Made by a program: the position numbers and the translations under genes. Of a stretch of 20,699 nucleotides of DNA, positions 1 through 8,638 are shown piece after piece; position 1 is the stretch's first letter, and each line of letters starts with the position of its first letter. A model generated the notes under the pieces. That model was not told where the DNA came from, did no database searches, and worked only from the letters and a program-made list of their open reading frames with translations. Origin of the DNA: a virus. The stretch lies in the IMG/VR virus record IMGVR_UViG_3300025671_000681, positions 1 to 20,699 of that record. The stretch is one strand, 5' to 3'.

Positions 1-91
1 AAAGTCAGATATTTATGTTTCAGCAATAGCAAGTTCTACCTCTTCTGCTTCTGCTTCATTTGATTTATTATTAGTACAGGATGGATATTAA
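1..91 (+). CDS. C-terminal end of an upstream virion-type protein (partial)
   Basis: An open frame enters from the left edge (first full codon at base 2) and ends with TAA at 89-91. The 29 visible residues are Ser/Ala-rich and then hydrophobic (FDLLLVQDGY at the end). The stop overlaps the next ATG by one base in a TAATG junction, the arrangement used repeatedly in this window, so this is very probably the real end of a gene translationally coupled to the next. The position upstream of small virion proteins suggests a tail or other structural protein. Too little is visible to name a family. Confidence 0.6.
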   Translation, partial: KSDIYVSAIASSTSSASASFDLLLVQDGY

Positions 92-441
92 TGGCTAACG
101 TATATAAAAACGCATTCTATGCACCGACTTTAACTGCTCCAGAGACAATCTATACTTGTCCAACAGAAGCTAGAGCTATATTTCAAACTATACAAGTAAC
201 AAATACTAGTGGTAATAAGACAGTAAAAGTTTATATTTATGATAATTCTGTTAGTACATCCTATTTAATAGCTCATGCGGAGATAACAGGACCCACTATT
301 TGTAATCTTTTAAAAGGGTCTGTAGTATTAGAAGAATCAGATGAATTGAGGATTGAAACGTCTAATATATCTGGTATAAGTGGAACAGCAGCTTTACTAG
401 AAGTTAGCAGAGTTTATATTGCTGACAGTGGAGCATCATAG
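91..441 (+). CDS. Small beta-rich virion-type protein, probable tail component
   Basis: This 116-residue protein has no signal peptide or membrane segment and looks all-beta: alternating hydrophobic strands, many Thr/Ser/Val and few charges. The N-terminus MANVYKNAFY, a central TIQVTNTSGNKTVKVYIYD strand pair and a late VLEESDELRI segment resemble a type of small protein I associate with tail genes of marine phages. That assignment rests on memory of the family style, not on a search. It starts in a TAATG overlap with the preceding gene and is followed after 8 bases by the next gene, so it sits in the late structural operon. A head decoration or adaptor role cannot be excluded. Confidence 0.6.
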   Translation: MANVYKNAFYAPTLTAPETIYTCPTEARAIFQTIQVTNTSGNKTVKVYIYDNSVSTSYLIAHAEITGPTICNLLKGSVVLEESDELRIETSNISGISGTAALLEVSRVYIADSGAS

Positions 442-449
442 GAGATAAT

Positions 450-698
450 ATGGCTTTTATAGAAGAAGGCGAAGTAGCATATACAATGATTAATGGCAAA
501 AAGGTGCCAGTAGTTAAATGTGAAACCGAAGTAGTATTAAGAAACAAGGAAACTAATCAAGAATACAATTCTGATGCTGAAGCAGAAGCAGATATAGCAA
601 ACCCAGAAACAGCTACTCAAAGAGAGCATGTTGTAAGGTCTGTTAAGATAAAAGTGGCTGCAATGCCACCGTTAGGCGCTTCATCTTCTGACTTGTAA
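450..698 (+). CDS. Small acidic protein of unknown function in the structural operon
   Basis: This 82-residue acidic protein is preceded by an AGGAGA ribosome binding site at 440-445 that overlaps the upstream stop codon. The N-terminal half contains a GEVAYTMINGKKVPVVKCETE beta-like stretch, the middle is Glu/Ala/Asp-rich (about residues 38-55) and a short basic strand (VVRSVKIKV) follows. There is no membrane segment and no catalytic motif that I recognise. The position between a tail-type protein and an acyltransferase homologue suggests a virion or assembly role. Similar short acidic proteins occur near tail genes of marine phages as I recall them, but I cannot assign a function. Confidence 0.55.
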   Translation: MAFIEEGEVAYTMINGKKVPVVKCETEVVLRNKETNQEYNSDAEAEADIANPETATQREHVVRSVKIKVAAMPPLGASSSDL

Positions 699-699
699 A

Positions 700-1128
700 A
701 TGTTCGAAAATGGTGTAGTTTTTAACAAACAGGTAATCCCTGCGGACATACAGAGTGTCATTGATCTGTATAAGTCATTTAGCAAATATGATGATAATAC
801 CGAAGAGGAGATTTATTACCATATCTTGCCGTCCTTTAAACTTAAACAATGCAAATATTTTAAGGAGAACAACAAAGTGATTGCTTTTGCAAACTGGGCT
901 TTTTTAAATTATAAAACTGAAAAAGAGTATATTAATACTAAAGACTTCAGTGACGAAGATTGGAACAGTGGTAATAGTACTTGGGTAATTGATGTTGTTT
1001 CTAAAAACAAAGGAAAAGAAATGGCAAATTGGTTGAGAAAAAAATTTAAACAATTTAAGTGGATGAGATCAAACGATAAATTTAATTTTTATAGAATAGG
1101 ATCAAAAGGATACCAATGTCAAAAGTAG
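700..1128 (+). CDS. HlyC/RTX-type toxin-activating lysine acyltransferase homologue
   Basis: This 142-residue protein carries the core pattern of toxin-activating lysine acyltransferases, which move a fatty acyl group from acyl-ACP to lysines of RTX toxins and adopt a GNAT-like fold. In order it shows HILPSF (41-46, matching NVLPAI of HlyC), VIAFANWAFLN (60-70, matching the PVAYCSWANLN region), EDWNSGNSTWVIDVV (86-100, matching EDWTSGDRKWFIDWI) and LRKKF (112-116). Asp98 matches the essential family Asp. By a hand alignment Tyr30 falls where family members have the catalytic His, and His41 where they have Asn, so the chemistry may differ or be lost. No RTX toxin is visible. The gene begins 1 base after the preceding stop and overlaps the next gene by 13 bases, inside the tail gene cluster, so a virion protein is the likeliest partner. 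Confidence 0.72.
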   Translation: MFENGVVFNKQVIPADIQSVIDLYKSFSKYDDNTEEEIYYHILPSFKLKQCKYFKENNKVIAFANWAFLNYKTEKEYINTKDFSDEDWNSGNSTWVIDVVSKNKGKEMANWLRKKFKQFKWMRSNDKFNFYRIGSKGYQCQK

Positions 1129-2627
1129 TTAAAAAAATTACAAGACCTGTTTCAAAAGTTTTAGATAAAGTTATACCTAATGAAATAAAACCTATACTAC
1201 CTTATCTTGCAGCAGCAGCTCCTTTCTTAGCTCCAGCAACATTTGCAGCAGGAGCATCGGGTATTGGTTCAATATCTGGTTTAGGTTCAATGGCTTCAAG
1301 AGCGGCTTTATCAGGTGCATTAAATTTAGGAGCACAATTATCTCAAGAAGGTTCAGAAGGAGATTTCAATCCATTTACTTTAGCATTAGCAGCAGGCTCA
1401 GGTGCATTAACTGATCCAACTGCAGGTGCTACACTAAGAGGAAAAACATTTGCATCACAAATGGGAGATACAGGTGCAACAAGAAATTTATTTCAAAAAG
1501 GTGTTGATTTTGGTTTAGAAGGTTTAGCAAAAACTGCTGATGTAATGTCTGCCGGTGCAACACCAGGTGCTACACTTGGAGCTAAATTAACTGCAGCATC
1601 TGCTCCAATTGGAATTGAAGCAACTAAATCTGCGTATGATGCAGCACTTGCAGCACAAAAAGCTTATGAACAACAATTATCAGATTACTATAAACAAACT
1701 GGTGAATTATTAGAGGATAATTCTTCAGCAAGAATTAGTGCTATTACTTCTTCAATGTTAAATGCTGGTTTTGGTCAAACTGATATTGATGATGCATTAA
1801 GACAAATAGGTTTATTATCAGTGGGTGGTAGAGTTGGTTTTAATAGTGGTGGAGATACAAACACTCCAATTAAAAAAATTATTGAAGAATATGATGAATA
1901 TTTAAAATTTTTAAAAGAACAAAAAGAAAAAGAAACTGAAAAAAAAGCAGAAGGTGGAATTATAAGTTTAAGAGATGGATATAAGTTTGGTGCTTTAGTT
2001 AAAGCAGCACAAAAAGGAAAACAAGTTGTTAACTATTTAAGAAGAATGTTTGATAATACAGAATTAAATATGAATTTAATAGATTCAGATGTTGATGGTG
2101 TAGCAACACCTACTGGATATGATGTTTACTTAAATCCTAAATCTAAAAAAGCTAAACAAGTAATAGAAGGTTTAATGGATGAAGGTTATTCTATAAAAAA
2201 ATCTGGAGATGAATATGTTTTAGATATGTCTGGATTAGATGAAGGAGCTTTAGAAGCCGGTAAATCAAAAGGATTAAGAATAGGTGGAGAAGATATAGAT
2301 AGATTAAAAAAAGAAGGAGTTGATCCTATGTATTCTTCAATGGAAGAAAAAGAAATATATGATCAATTAATTAGACCTAAAAGAGCAGAAGGTGGAATTA
2401 TGAATTTAAGTATGGGTGGAACTCCAATGGAAATGGATTATAGAGGTGGTGGATTTATTCCTATAGGAGCAAAAGAAAAAGCAGATGATGTTCCTGCTAG
2501 ACTTTCTAAAAATGAATTTGTTATGACAGCTGACGCTGTTAGAGGTATGGGTGGCGGAGATGTAAATAGAGGTGCTGAAAGAATGTATGACATAATGAAT
2601 CGATATGAAGCAATAGGAAGGGCATAA
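1116..2627 (+). CDS. Gly/Ala-rich putative internal or tail virion protein with GGR/AEGG motifs
   Basis: This 503-residue protein begins with a basic segment (residues 1-20). An Ala/Gly-rich hydrophobic region follows (about 28-80) with short stretches able to sit in membranes. The middle is helical (about 165-235), followed by VGGRVGFNSGG (about 236-246) and a charged coiled-coil-like stretch (about 250-278). AEGGI occurs twice, near residues 278 and 424. The C-terminus, from about 450, contains an ADDVPARLSKNEFVMTADAV segment and ends in a helix. I associate this C-terminal pattern with virion proteins of marine phages, where it often ends large structural proteins. There is no enzymatic motif. 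It overlaps the acyltransferase gene at its start and the next gene by one base (TAATG). A tape-measure-like or ejection role is possible but not shown. Confidence 0.6.
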   Translation: MSKVVKKITRPVSKVLDKVIPNEIKPILPYLAAAAPFLAPATFAAGASGIGSISGLGSMASRAALSGALNLGAQLSQEGSEGDFNPFTLALAAGSGALTDPTAGATLRGKTFASQMGDTGATRNLFQKGVDFGLEGLAKTADVMSAGATPGATLGAKLTAASAPIGIEATKSAYDAALAAQKAYEQQLSDYYKQTGELLEDNSSARISAITSSMLNAGFGQTDIDDALRQIGLLSVGGRVGFNSGGDTNTPIKKIIEEYDEYLKFLKEQKEKETEKKAEGGIISLRDGYKFGALVKAAQKGKQVVNYLRRMFDNTELNMNLIDSDVDGVATPTGYDVYLNPKSKKAKQVIEGLMDEGYSIKKSGDEYVLDMSGLDEGALEAGKSKGLRIGGEDIDRLKKEGVDPMYSSMEEKEIYDQLIRPKRAEGGIMNLSMGGTPMEMDYRGGGFIPIGAKEKADDVPARLSKNEFVMTADAVRGMGGGDVNRGAERMYDIMNRYEAIGRA

Positions 2628-3376
2628 TGGCAGATCCAACCACAATAACACAAGTATTACCTGCACCGATATTAGAAGGTGCATTAACTGCGTTTACTAA
2701 AAAATTAGAACCATTAATTGGTCAAGAAATTCAAACTGGTGCATACGCTCCGCAAATCGCGGCTGAGTCTGCATTACAACAACAAGCAAGAACCGCGGCC
2801 GGTGGATTGGGATCATTACTAGGTCCACAAGCTTATGAACAATTTATGTCACCTTATCAACAAGAGGTGGTTCAAACAACTTTATCAGAATTTGATAAAC
2901 AAGCTGCATTACAAAGACAAGGTATTGGTCAAGCTGCGATTCAAGCAGGCGCTTTTGGTGGTGGTAGAGAAGGTGTTCAGTTAGCTGAATACGATGTAGG
3001 ATCAGCACAAAAAAGAGCCGGCTTACAAGCACAGTTAATGCAACAAGGATTTCAACAAGCACAAGCTGCAGCACTACAACAATTACAAGCACAACAAGGT
3101 TTAGGTGCATATCAAACTCAATTAGGTCAAGCAGGTCAAGCTCAACAACAAGCAGTTCTTGATGCAGCAGCACAAGCAGCAAGAGAAGCTCAATACGAAC
3201 CGTTTACAAGATTAGGTTTAGTAGGACAACAACTTGCACAAATTCAACCAGGTGCATTTCCTACTCAAACTGTTGGTTATCAACAACCAGCTCCTACACC
3301 AAGTCCATTAGGAACAGCTATTGGTGCGGCTTCAGGTATTGCTGGTATCATGGGTAAATTAGGAATATTTGGATAA
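2627..3376 (+). CDS. Gln/Ala-rich putative internal virion protein
   Basis: This 249-residue protein is dominated by Gln, Ala and Gly. The N-terminal third is moderately hydrophobic and includes a FMSPYQQEVVQTTLSEFDKQ segment (about 83-102). A long, almost uninterrupted helical Gln/Ala region follows (about 125-195), then a Pro/Gln-rich linker (about 210-228) and a Gly/Ala-rich hydrophobic tail that could contact membrane (about 229-249). No catalytic motif is present. The composition and the place between two other Gly-rich structural genes suggest a virion protein such as an internal core or ejection protein. Start and stop codons both overlap their neighbours in TAATG junctions, so it is tightly coupled with the genes on either side. 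Function is inferred from context only. Confidence 0.6.
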   Translation: MADPTTITQVLPAPILEGALTAFTKKLEPLIGQEIQTGAYAPQIAAESALQQQARTAAGGLGSLLGPQAYEQFMSPYQQEVVQTTLSEFDKQAALQRQGIGQAAIQAGAFGGGREGVQLAEYDVGSAQKRAGLQAQLMQQGFQQAQAAALQQLQAQQGLGAYQTQLGQAGQAQQQAVLDAAAQAAREAQYEPFTRLGLVGQQLAQIQPGAFPTQTVGYQQPAPTPSPLGTAIGAASGIAGIMGKLGIFG

Positions 3377-4548
3377 TGAGTAGAATATTAAGAAGACCAA
3401 TGTTTAGAGGTGGTCGTGTTGATAGTAGAGGAACTGGAATTACTTCTGGTTTAGATAAACCTAAAAGAGGTTTAGTAAATGAACCAGGTGGTTATGCTGG
3501 TCAATATGTAACTGGTGCAGAATTATTAGCACAAGCTCAAAAAGCAGGTCAAAATATTCAAGTTAATCCAAAAAGTTTATACAGTTCAGCAGAACCAATT
3601 TCTGGATTTAGTTTCTTTAGTCCGTCAAGACAATTTCCATCTACAGTTACAGGTCCTGAAAATAATTTATTAGTAAGTACTGATGTAAATTATGTTCCTA
3701 AAGAGGAAGAAGATCAAAAATCAGAATTAGATAAAGTATTAGAACAAGCATTACAAACTAAATATTCATCAGATTACGATTATACTGAAGGTGAATTACC
3801 TGTAGATACATCTAATGTAGCTGTTCAAAATGAAAAAGGAAAAACAACTCCTGATAAAGACAGTGGATCTAGTATGGACACAAATACAGGTAAGACAAAC
3901 ACAGGCAAAGGATTGGATGAGCCTACAGTTGAATTAACAGATTTACAAAAAGATATTGCTGAGTATGAAAAAATACTTGGATTAGAAAAAGCTAAAAAAT
4001 CTTCTATCTATGATTTCTTAGCAGGTGATGTTGCACCAGCATTCTTAACAGGTGAAAATTTAAGAGAAGCTGCAGCAACTGCATTAGCTTCACAAGCTAA
4101 AAGAGGTACATTTGATAAACCAGCTAAGATTAGAGAAACAGCTGGATTATTAGGTATCAAAGGAAAACAAGCATCAGATTTAGCTAAATCAAAAGCAGAG
4201 ATGGATGCGTATAAACAAGCATTAAAAACATATGCTCCTGTTAAAGAAAAGAAACTATATGAATTCTTAAAAACAAAAATGTCTGATAGAGATGCAATGA
4301 GAATTGCATTAGGTGGGGCTAGAAACTTTGCAGCGGCCTACAATGAAAAAACAAAAGATTTGGGATTACCTAAATTAGATGCTAACTCATTTAAAACATT
4401 AGCTAGAGATTTCTATGGTGATTTATATGTTGGAGATATTGATCCAAAAGAAGATACAACAGGTAAATCAGGAGCTTATACAATTAAAGGAACTACAAGA
4501 GTAGTTATTCTCGATAAAGGTAAAGTAGTCGAAGATTTACAGTTCTAG
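3376..4548 (+). CDS. Putative virion protein with RRPMFRGGR N-terminus
   Basis: This 390-residue protein opens with a basic RRPMFRGGRVDSRGTGITSG segment (residues 6-25) of a type I associate with marine phage structural proteins. A low-complexity, acidic and polar middle follows (about 105-185, rich in Asp, Glu, Thr, Lys and Gly) and then an Ala/Lys/Leu-rich helical domain (about 190-345). The last 45 residues look beta-rich (GDLYVGDIDP onwards). No enzyme motif or membrane helix is evident. It begins in a TAATG overlap and ends just before a strong AGGAGG site that serves the giant gene downstream. Together with the two preceding genes it forms a set of Gly-rich proteins probably built into the virion. 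Function is unknown. Confidence 0.58.
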   Translation: MSRILRRPMFRGGRVDSRGTGITSGLDKPKRGLVNEPGGYAGQYVTGAELLAQAQKAGQNIQVNPKSLYSSAEPISGFSFFSPSRQFPSTVTGPENNLLVSTDVNYVPKEEEDQKSELDKVLEQALQTKYSSDYDYTEGELPVDTSNVAVQNEKGKTTPDKDSGSSMDTNTGKTNTGKGLDEPTVELTDLQKDIAEYEKILGLEKAKKSSIYDFLAGDVAPAFLTGENLREAAATALASQAKRGTFDKPAKIRETAGLLGIKGKQASDLAKSKAEMDAYKQALKTYAPVKEKKLYEFLKTKMSDRDAMRIALGGARNFAAAYNEKTKDLGLPKLDANSFKTLARDFYGDLYVGDIDPKEDTTGKSGAYTIKGTTRVVILDKGKVVEDLQF

Positions 4549-4552
4549 GAGG
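4547..4552 (+). promoter_or_regulatory. Strong Shine-Dalgarno site of the 1284-aa gene
   Basis: AGGAGG six bases before the ATG at 4559, overlapping the upstream TAG stop. Most structural genes here rely on overlap coupling. This full-consensus site suggests that the large virion protein is initiated independently and at a high rate. Confidence 0.75.
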
Positions 4553-4558
4553 TAATAA

Positions 4559-7500
4559 ATGCCAACACTAGCAGAACAATTAAACATCAGCGACGATCCA
4601 AACGTTAATCCTACACAATTAAGTGATGCAGAAAATAATAATGATGTAAGTACTATTGCATCTATACTTGCCGGAGTAGGTTCTGGTTTAATTAAAATAC
4701 CAGAAGGTGTTGTATCTTTAGGTGCAACTATCATGGATTTAGGTGGTGATAGTAATTATGCTGCTCAAGTAGAAAAATGGTTTGATGATATTAATCCATT
4801 TGATGAAATGGCTGAAGCAACTACAGCTGGTAAATTAGTAGAAACATTTACAAACTTAGCTGTACCTGGAGGAATTGCATTTAAAGCAGGATCTAAAATA
4901 GCAAAGACAGCTTTATCTGCAAAAAAAGCAGGTAAGTATTTTCAATTAAATAATCCAAATTTAGTTAAAGGTGCACAGAAAGCTATTGAATTAAATAAAA
5001 AAGGTAAAGCAGCACAATTTGTTGCAGGATCAACAGCAGGTGGTTTAGCTGAAGGTGTGTTTGTAGCTGATGTTGAAGAAGCAGGAACTTTTGGAGATTT
5101 ATTAGGTGGTCCTACAGAATTAGAAAGAGATAATGAGTATGATCCAGAAAGAGAAATTATAAACAGAATTAAATTTGGTACAGAAGGTGCTTTATTTACT
5201 GGAGTTATAGGTGGTGCTGGATCTACTATTAAAAAATTAGCTACTAGAGGTAAAGATTTAAGATTCAGTAATAATAGTATAGATAGATTATTAGATAAAG
5301 CCGCATCTAAATTAAGAGCCAGAGGTGGTAAAACTCAAGAATTTTTTGATTTAGAAAGACAACAATTAGGTAAAAGAGCTGCAGACGTAAACTTTGCACA
5401 AAACGTAGCAAGAGAATTAGATAAAAATATTGATGCAATATTTCCACCAACAAAAACTATTTTAAATAAACAAACTGCAAAACAAAGAACTGATACATTA
5501 AGAACATTAAATGATTTATTATTATCAGGTAAACCTGTAGTTAATGAAGCAGGTAGTGTTGTATTTGGTAATGTAGATAAAAAAATAAAAGATAAATTAA
5601 TGACCGAGTTTAAAAGAGTCGGTGGTAAAAAAGAAAACATAGATGCAATCTTTAATAATATAGATTCTATAAGAAATGGTTGGGGAGAAATGTTTTCAGC
5701 ACTTGGTTCTAAATTACAAGGTGCAAAATTAAATCAATTTAAAGATTTATTTGGTAAAAAATTTCAAAACTATCTTGGATCTACATACGATCTTTTTCAA
5801 AATAAATCACTTATACCTTATTTAAATTATAAACCTGCTGAAGAAGCAGTTAATGCAGCTAAGAAAATGTTTAAAAGTGTTGCTGCACAAAATGGTAAAA
5901 AACTTACAGATGAACAAGCTAATTATTATGTAGAAAGATTAGTTAAAACAGCAAGATTACCTAAAGGATTTAGAATGGATAAACCTTCTGATCCTGTATT
6001 TCAAATACCAGATTTCTTTGTAGGTAAAACTGTATTAGATGATGCTGTAACTGATAGAGGATTTACTTCTTTAGCTATGTTACCAAAAGCAGAAAGAGAA
6101 GTTATAGAAGAATTATTAGGTAGAACTAAAAATCCTATGCAAACTATATTAGGAGGCACAGGTCGTTTATCTTTAGTTACAAGAAGAAATGAATTCTTTC
6201 AAGATTTAGTACAAAAATCTAATGAACTTTCAAAAAGTGGTAAAAGAGGAATGATCTATGAAACAGAGGAAGAAGCATTACAAGCATTAGGTCCTGATAT
6301 TAAAAAAATAAATATTGATCCAGGTAAAACTTTAGAAGCAGGAATTACTAATCCTGTTAATGGTAAATGGGCAATTAATGAAGTTGCAGATGCATTAGAA
6401 CTTACAGCTAAACAAAGCAGAAGCGATTCTATTGTAGGTAAGTTATATGAAAATTTAGTATTATATCCTAAAGCAACGTCACAAATTGCTAAAACAATTT
6501 TATCACCTATTACACATGCACGTAACTTTATTAGTGCAGGAGCATTTGCTACGGCAAATGGTATTATACCAACTCCAGGTGCAATGAAAGATGCATACCA
6601 AGCATTACAAGTAGGTCTTAAAGGTACAAGACAACAAAATGAATTATATAGAAAATTATTAAAACTAGGAGTGGTTAACTCTAACGTTAAATTAGGAGAT
6701 CTTAGAAAACTAATGGAAGATGTTAGGTTCGGTGAAACATTAACATCGGACAAAGGATTAAGAGCATTATTAAAACCATTATCTAAAATTAAATCATTTG
6801 CTGAAGATGCATATACAGCTGAAGATGATTTTTGGAAAATTACATCATGGGCCGTTGAACGTGATCGTTTAGGTAAAGCATATTTAAAAGCAGGTGTAAA
6901 AAGAACAGCATCTGAACTAGATGAAGAAGCTGCTAATATTGTTAGAAATAATATACCTAATTATGATTATGTTTCTGAATTTGTAAAAGGTTTAAGAAAA
7001 TTACCTTTTGGTAATTTCGTGTCTTTCCCTGCTGAAATCATGAGAACTTCAACAAACATCGTGAAACGTGCTTTAGATGAAATTAATTACACTGTTAAAG
7101 TTGGGGGTAAAGAAGTTAAACCATTAGCTAGTATTGGTTATAAAAGATTAATAGGAATGGCTACAACTACAGCAGCAGTTCCATATGCAACAACAGAAGT
7201 AGCTAAATCTTTATATAATGTTACTGAAGATGAAATGAATGCACTAAGAAGATATGTTGCTGATTGGTCTAAAAATTCTACATTAATACCTATAAGAGGA
7301 AAAGATGGTAAATTAAAATATGTAGATTTCTCTCGTATCAATGCATACGACACATTAGCAAGACCTTTTCAAACTGTTATTAATTCTGTTGCAGAAGGAG
7401 AAAAAGATAAAGATGGTATTATGGATGATTTTATTTCTGGTTTATTTGAAGCAACAAAAGAATTAGGAACTCCATTTGTAAGTGAATCAATTTGGACTGA

Positions 7501-8413
7501 AGCAGTAGGAGATATTCTTGCAAGAGGTGGAAGAACAAGAGAAGGTTCAGAAGTTTGGAATCCTTTAGATGCTCCAGGGCTTAAAGTTGAAAAAATGGTT
7601 AAACATTTAGTTAAATCACAAGCACCATTGAATTGGGAACAATTAAAAAGATTAGATATGGCTATCGAACCAGTCGATATTATTGTTAAAGGTAAATATA
7701 ATAAATACGGACAAACATTTGAATTAGGAAATGAATTAGCAGGATTAGCTGGATTTAGAGCTATTGAAGTTGATCCTCAAAGAACTTTTGATTTTAAAAT
7801 TGCTGCATTCCAAAAAGGTGTAAGGGATTCTAGAAAAATATTTACAAAAGAAGTTTTAAGAGGAGGACCTGTTACTCCTAAACAAATTATAGATGCATAT
7901 ATAAATGCTAATAGAGCTTTATTTAAAGTTAATAAAAACTTATTTGAAGATATTAATGCAGCTAGAATTTTAAAAATGGATGAACTTGATATTGCAAAAG
8001 CAATGAAAGATAGAGCTTCAACTAAAAATTATGCAGCTATGAATATGGCTTTATTTAGACCTTTAAATATATCTAAAGATGTATTTAGAGTATTTCAAGA
8101 AAATGCTGATAAGATAGGAGTAGAGAATCCTATTCTTCCTGCATTAGATGCTTTATCAGAAATTAAATCACAATTATTTGATGTTCCATTAACAGAAGAA
8201 AGAATACCAGATATTATTAACCCTTTTGATAACATACCAGAACCTAATTTAAATCAATTAGGAGCTTTACCACCTATGCCAGCTCCTATTCCAACTAATC
8301 AATTTGGCCAAATACCTAACTCAATTACAGGCTTGACACAAACTGAGACTGCTCTACTATCACCTAGCGAGCAGGAAATTCGTAAAAAACAAAGAGGCAC
8401 AAGATTAACATAA
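4559..8413 (+). CDS. Large internal virion (DNA-ejection-type) protein
   Basis: At 1284 residues this is the largest gene in the window and close in size to T7 gp16 (about 1,300 aa). The start is fixed by an AGGAGG at 4547-4552, six bases before ATG. Residues about 35-65 form a Gly/Ala/Ile-rich hydrophobic stretch, and another weakly hydrophobic Ala/Thr-rich stretch lies at about 860-885 (IGMATTTAAVPYATTEVAK). Long Lys/Glu/Leu/Ala-rich helical regions make up most of the rest. A Pro-rich tail (about 1218-1262) ends in a basic RKKQRGTRLT. I see no lysozyme or polymerase motif. Size, hydrophobic segments and the position just before the lysis genes fit an internal core protein that enters the cell envelope during DNA injection. 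This is an inference; a tail fibre is less likely because the sequence is helical. Confidence 0.55.
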   Translation: MPTLAEQLNISDDPNVNPTQLSDAENNNDVSTIASILAGVGSGLIKIPEGVVSLGATIMDLGGDSNYAAQVEKWFDDINPFDEMAEATTAGKLVETFTNLAVPGGIAFKAGSKIAKTALSAKKAGKYFQLNNPNLVKGAQKAIELNKKGKAAQFVAGSTAGGLAEGVFVADVEEAGTFGDLLGGPTELERDNEYDPEREIINRIKFGTEGALFTGVIGGAGSTIKKLATRGKDLRFSNNSIDRLLDKAASKLRARGGKTQEFFDLERQQLGKRAADVNFAQNVARELDKNIDAIFPPTKTILNKQTAKQRTDTLRTLNDLLLSGKPVVNEAGSVVFGNVDKKIKDKLMTEFKRVGGKKENIDAIFNNIDSIRNGWGEMFSALGSKLQGAKLNQFKDLFGKKFQNYLGSTYDLFQNKSLIPYLNYKPAEEAVNAAKKMFKSVAAQNGKKLTDEQANYYVERLVKTARLPKGFRMDKPSDPVFQIPDFFVGKTVLDDAVTDRGFTSLAMLPKAEREVIEELLGRTKNPMQTILGGTGRLSLVTRRNEFFQDLVQKSNELSKSGKRGMIYETEEEALQALGPDIKKINIDPGKTLEAGITNPVNGKWAINEVADALELTAKQSRSDSIVGKLYENLVLYPKATSQIAKTILSPITHARNFISAGAFATANGIIPTPGAMKDAYQALQVGLKGTRQQNELYRKLLKLGVVNSNVKLGDLRKLMEDVRFGETLTSDKGLRALLKPLSKIKSFAEDAYTAEDDFWKITSWAVERDRLGKAYLKAGVKRTASELDEEAANIVRNNIPNYDYVSEFVKGLRKLPFGNFVSFPAEIMRTSTNIVKRALDEINYTVKVGGKEVKPLASIGYKRLIGMATTTAAVPYATTEVAKSLYNVTEDEMNALRRYVADWSKNSTLIPIRGKDGKLKYVDFSRINAYDTLARPFQTVINSVAEGEKDKDGIMDDFISGLFEATKELGTPFVSESIWTEAVGDILARGGRTREGSEVWNPLDAPGLKVEKMVKHLVKSQAPLNWEQLKRLDMAIEPVDIIVKGKYNKYGQTFELGNELAGLAGFRAIEVDPQRTFDFKIAAFQKGVRDSRKIFTKEVLRGGPVTPKQIIDAYINANRALFKVNKNLFEDINAARILKMDELDIAKAMKDRASTKNYAAMNMALFRPLNISKDVFRVFQENADKIGVENPILPALDALSEIKSQLFDVPLTEERIPDIINPFDNIPEPNLNQLGALPPMPAPIPTNQFGQIPNSITGLTQTETALLSPSEQEIRKKQRGTRLT
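8333..8360 (+). promoter_or_regulatory. Possible sigma70 promoter for the lysis genes
   Basis: A perfect TTGACA (8333-8338) is followed after 16 bases by TACTAT (8355-8360), a four-of-six match that keeps the three most conserved -10 bases. It lies inside the 3' end of the large virion gene, about 50 bases upstream of the holin-like gene. It may be coincidental, since the -10 is imperfect and it overlaps coding sequence. Confidence 0.3.
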
Positions 8414-8637
8414 TGGCAATAGAACCAAAAAATGTCAGAGAACACATCGTAGCTTTATATGGACACATTACAGGTGTTAAAAAAGACCTGTACCAAATAA
8501 AAAATAATCATCTCAAACACATGCATGATGACATCGAGAAATTGGGCGGTAAGATAGACAAGATCTATTGGGTTCTCTTAGCGGCAGTGGGAACAGTTGC
8601 TATGTCGTTATTGCTTGAGTTTTTATTACTTAAATAA
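8413..8637 (+). CDS. Holin-like small membrane protein with C-terminal helix
   Basis: This 74-residue protein has a soluble charged, helical N-terminal part (residues 1-50, with the His-rich NNHLKHMHDDIEKL segment at 31-44). One strongly hydrophobic segment follows (about 51-73, IYWVLLAAVGTVAMSLLLEF) and then a terminal Lys. This layout, coiled helix then a single C-terminal membrane span, recalls XhlA-like and other small phage lysis proteins. It starts in a TAATG overlap with the large virion gene and ends one base before the ATG of the M15 peptidase, the classic place for a holin. Sequence alone cannot separate a holin from a spanin-like or other membrane accessory protein. I favour a holin role because the muralytic enzyme is the next gene. 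Confidence 0.55.
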   Translation: MAIEPKNVREHIVALYGHITGVKKDLYQIKNNHLKHMHDDIEKLGGKIDKIYWVLLAAVGTVAMSLLLEFLLLK

Positions 8638-8638
8638 A

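Noticed and set aside
2406-2684. Minus-strand open frames opposite the end of the 503-aa gene
   Set aside because: They have no ribosome site, are composition shadows of the plus-strand Gly-rich codons and cross a tight TAATG junction.
2844-3182. Minus-strand frame rich in Leu and Val opposite the Gln-rich gene
   Set aside because: The Leu/Val runs are the antisense reading of CAA/CAR Gln and Ala codons, so the hydrophobicity is an artefact.
5335-5640. Minus-strand frames inside the 1284-aa gene (also 6256-6753 and 7138-7353)
   Set aside because: All are antisense to a long coding frame with consistent codon use and lack promoter or ribosome site.
8597-8638. Upstream in-frame ATG of the M15 peptidase
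   Set aside because: The extra 14 residues are encoded within the holin-like gene in another frame and add nothing to the family N-terminus. The ATG at 8639 fits the gene junction.
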